A DNA stretch of 8,354 nucleotides, taken from an uncultured Kingella sp. GTDB taxonomy: Bacteria; Pseudomonadota; Gammaproteobacteria; Burkholderiales; Neisseriaceae. The position numbers and the translations under genes are program-made. The stretch spans positions 1 to 8,354 of the forward strand of contig CAKARD010000056.1 of the NCBI GenBank assembly GCA_916720425.1. Reading direction: 5' to 3'. Below are positions 6,291 to 8,354 of the stretch, piece after piece. The notes beneath the pieces are model-generated. The model was not told where the DNA came from, ran no database searches, and saw only the letters and a program-made list of their open reading frames with translations. Each line of letters opens with the position of its first letter. The first letter of the stretch is position 1.

Positions 6291-8354
6291 CTAGCGTTCT
6301 AAATACACTATTGGCAAAACGATACGCAGTATTTTGTTTTCTTGTTTCTCTTCTTCCCCTTGCCATAACACAATAAAATTGACTTCTGCACTACTAAGAC
6401 GATAACCTTTATTAAGCCACAGCGTTAATTTACTGGGATCGTGACTCTTTTTGAATTTTTTGGAAAACCACAATACATCTTGCCCCTGCTGATTTTTGCA
6501 ACCATACTTATCGATTTGTAAACCATCGCCCGAGTTTAATGTTTTAATTGCATCTTGAAAATCACCAGATTTGCTTAGGTAAATATCTTCTAAACACAAA
6601 TACAAAACCACACGCTGATCGAGAAGTTTATTTTGTCCTGTATAATTTTCTATATATTCAGGGGCGCACAATCGGCACACTTCTGGGTGATTGGATAATA
6701 CCGTTAAATGCGCTTTAGCACGTGAGAACCCCACATACAATACACGCAGCTTTTCTTCGGTAAGAGAGCTGTGATGCATATGTTCACGATCTAACAACAC
6801 AAATACATGATCGTATTCACGCCCCTTAGCTTTGTGTATGGTAGAAATCATAACGCATTGTTGTTCCGATAAATAAACATCTTTCAAGAAAGTTTCACAA
6901 ATAAACGATTCCCAGTCTGAATAATAACGTTTGCCAGTTTGTTCTGCTTCAAATAGATTTAAGATATTGTTTAGCAATGGTAAATGAACACTACGAAGTA
7001 AATAGTTGCGTGTGTTTTGTTTGGCCGCTTCCCATGCATCAGCATCAATCAATTGTTGACCATTTTCATCTTTGCACCAATGCGCTGCTTTTTCTAAGGG
7101 TTTGAGATAATGCTGAAAAATCGCCATTTCCAATAAGTTTTTAATCAAAAAATCTTGGTTATCTTGCACCAACTTGCTGTGGATATTGGCTTGATTGAGT
7201 ACCCCATGCAAACGAATGGCTTCTTGGTTATCTTGCACCAATATCGCTACCGATTGTTGACCATTCAACGCTTGGCGCACTTTTTCCAATAACAAAGGCA
7301 ACACATCACCCGAATAATCGATATATTCTACTATGCCTGTGTCGGTTTTATGTGCAATAGTGTCTTGGTTTTTCAACCGTTGGGGAATATGGGAGACAAA
7401 ACGATTGCAAAAGTCCACAATATGACTACCACTACGATAATTTTCCAGCAATTCATATTGTTTTGCACCTTCTCGTTCCAAAAATTCGCGCATATATTGA
7501 TGACTTGAGCCACAAAATTGATTAATCGTTTGATCATCATCACCCACCATAATCACGCGCATCTCTTCATTTTGCGTCATCAATGCTTGGATAAGATGGT
7601 ATGAGTTTTTGTTAATATCTTGTGCTTCGTCCAAAACCAATACTTGTTTAGCAATGCGATTGGCTTCTATTTCTCCTGAATTGATTTTTTCGGCAACAGT
7701 TTGAATGATTGTTTTGTCATCAATATTACCCACGCGCCCCAATAAGTCGAAGCAATAAGAGTGAAAAGTTTTGATTTCTACAAACGCCGCAGCATGACCT
7801 ATTAAGGCAATCAAACGTTTTTTAAATTCCTGTACTGCAGTACGCGAAAAGGTTAACATTAATAATTGCTCATGTTTCACATCCTCGAGCTGATATAAAG
7901 AAGCCAGTTTATGCACCAAAACGCGCGTCTTACCACTACCTGGGCCCGCCAAAACCACCGCATATTTACTGTCATCTTGCACAATTTGTAATTGTGTGGG
8001 CGACAAACCACCAAACAAAGCTTCAAAACGCATGGCGGTCATGTTGCGTTTCATAGCCAGCTGTGCTTCTTCCGTAAAATATTGAGACAAAAAGGTGTTA
8101 TATTCCAAAGAAAAATAATCTTTTACCATTTGCTCAGCTAGAGATAAATTTTCACGCATTAATTGCGCATACTTGCCCACAATATGAATTTGTTCACGCC
8201 GTCTGTCATAATAATTAGATAATTTTTTATAATGCTCTTTGGTATATTGTTTGTGATTATCCATTTGTAAACGTTCAATGCTCAAGCACTGATAGAAGAC
8301 CAAAAAACCACCTTCAATTTTTAAGCATTCCATGCATAACAAATAAAACAAGGC
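6291..8354 (-). CDS. UvrD-like SF1 helicase part of a probable RecQ-UvrD fusion, 5' end outside window
   Basis: The frame is open to the right edge, so the gene is cut. Counting from the first in-frame ATG (8351), motifs of a superfamily 1A DNA helicase run in order: Q-motif LSPTQLQIV (116-124), Walker A AGPGSGKT (135-142), LTFSRTAVQEFKKRL (166-180), TFHSYCFDLLG (195-205), Walker B VLDEAQD (239-245), motif III VGDDDQTINQFCGSS (269-283), LLENYRS (301-307), motif V STIHKAKGREYDHVFV (503-518) and motif VI RVLYVGFSRAKAHL (536-549). The ends, such as the N-terminal EGGFLVFY and IHIVGKYA and the C-terminal NKGYRLSSAEVNFIVLW, match my memory of the second half of very long proteins (around 1,700 residues) annotated as RecQ-family helicases with an added UvrD domain. 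No ribosome binding site precedes the ATG at 8351 or 8264, supporting extension upstream. An ATP-driven DNA-unwinding role in repair or recombination is inferred. The Tyr and Arg usual in motif III are Asn and Cys here. Confidence 0.85.
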   Translation of the reverse strand, partial: ALFYLLCMECLKIEGGFLVFYQCLSIERLQMDNHKQYTKEHYKKLSNYYDRRREQIHIVGKYAQLMRENLSLAEQMVKDYFSLEYNTFLSQYFTEEAQLAMKRNMTAMRFEALFGGLSPTQLQIVQDDSKYAVVLAGPGSGKTRVLVHKLASLYQLEDVKHEQLLMLTFSRTAVQEFKKRLIALIGHAAAFVEIKTFHSYCFDLLGRVGNIDDKTIIQTVAEKINSGEIEANRIAKQVLVLDEAQDINKNSYHLIQALMTQNEEMRVIMVGDDDQTINQFCGSSHQYMREFLEREGAKQYELLENYRSGSHIVDFCNRFVSHIPQRLKNQDTIAHKTDTGIVEYIDYSGDVLPLLLEKVRQALNGQQSVAILVQDNQEAIRLHGVLNQANIHSKLVQDNQDFLIKNLLEMAIFQHYLKPLEKAAHWCKDENGQQLIDADAWEAAKQNTRNYLLRSVHLPLLNNILNLFEAEQTGKRYYSDWESFICETFLKDVYLSEQQCVMISTIHKAKGREYDHVFVLLDREHMHHSSLTEEKLRVLYVGFSRAKAHLTVLSNHPEVCRLCAPEYIENYTGQNKLLDQRVVLYLCLEDIYLSKSGDFQDAIKTLNSGDGLQIDKYGCKNQQGQDVLWFSKKFKKSHDPSKLTLWLNKGYRLSSAEVNFIVLWQGEEEKQENKILRIVLPIVYLER
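7153..7241. repeat. Two 20-bp identical direct repeats inside the helicase gene
   Basis: TCTTGGTTATCTTGCACCAA occurs at 7153-7172 and again at 7222-7241, 69 bases apart, a multiple of three. Both copies are read in the same frame and encode LVQDNQ followed by D or E (residues 371-376 and 394-399). Identity stops sharply at both ends. It may be coincidence from two similar structural positions with the same codons, or a small conversion event. Confidence 0.6.

Noticed and set aside
6912..6921. CCAGTCTGAA, close to the Neisseria uptake word GCCGTCTGAA
   Set aside because: Only 8 of 10 bases match and it lies in helicase coding sequence; such a match is expected by chance.
8262..8264. ATG at 8264 as a stand-alone start of the helicase
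   Set aside because: No ribosome binding site precedes it, and the upstream codons still encode residues that fit the long RecQ-like family.
1..8354. CRISPR array, transposase, integrase, toxin-antitoxin pair, tRNA or rRNA
   Set aside because: No regularly spaced repeats, terminal repeats, mobile-element proteins or RNA gene folds were seen on either strand.

Overview
This window is a compact, AT-rich stretch of bacterial chromosome carrying housekeeping genes. HemB, HemC, HemD and the small ACT-domain protein read, from memory of the families, most like Neisseriales (Betaproteobacteria). HemB is the Mg-type enzyme with an aspartate-containing DVALDPYT segment. HemC has the motif spacing of the Neisseria protein. 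I found no full copy of the known Neisseriaceae DNA-uptake words, so a low-GC member lacking the classical uptake sequence is the best guess. The genus cannot be fixed from the sequence alone.

Layout, left to right. On the minus strand at the far left is a small ACT-domain regulator. Its transcript runs off the left edge into a second gene of which only the start codon and ribosome binding site are visible, probably the DUF711/PFL-family partner. An 85-bp divergent promoter region separates it from a plus-strand pair: a 66-residue protein of unknown function overlapping a BioC-like methyltransferase with a degraded SAM-binding motif I. This pair converges on hemB, and a 15-bp perfect inverted repeat sits between the two 3' ends.

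Everything from 1428 to the right edge is on the minus strand. In transcription order (right to left) it holds the 3' part of a large helicase gene (UvrD-like part of a probable RecQ-UvrD fusion, cut by the window), hemC, hemD, an OPT-family membrane transporter, and hemB. HemC and hemD overlap by one base (TAATG) and are surely translated together. HemB, HemC and HemD are three consecutive enzymes of tetrapyrrole synthesis: two 5-aminolevulinates to porphobilinogen, then hydroxymethylbilane, then uroporphyrinogen III. The OPT gene lies between the last two and hemB, with its own likely promoter and a GC-rich stem-loop between it and hemB.

I see no mobile element, CRISPR array, tRNA, rRNA or prophage. 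Every base lies within about 90 bases of a gene, so there is no long unexplained stretch. The window does not show a clearly new system. The points most worth a second look are the 66-aa/methyltransferase pair with an A8 tract at the junction, the divergent motif III of the helicase, and the unusual stem-loops flanking hemB.
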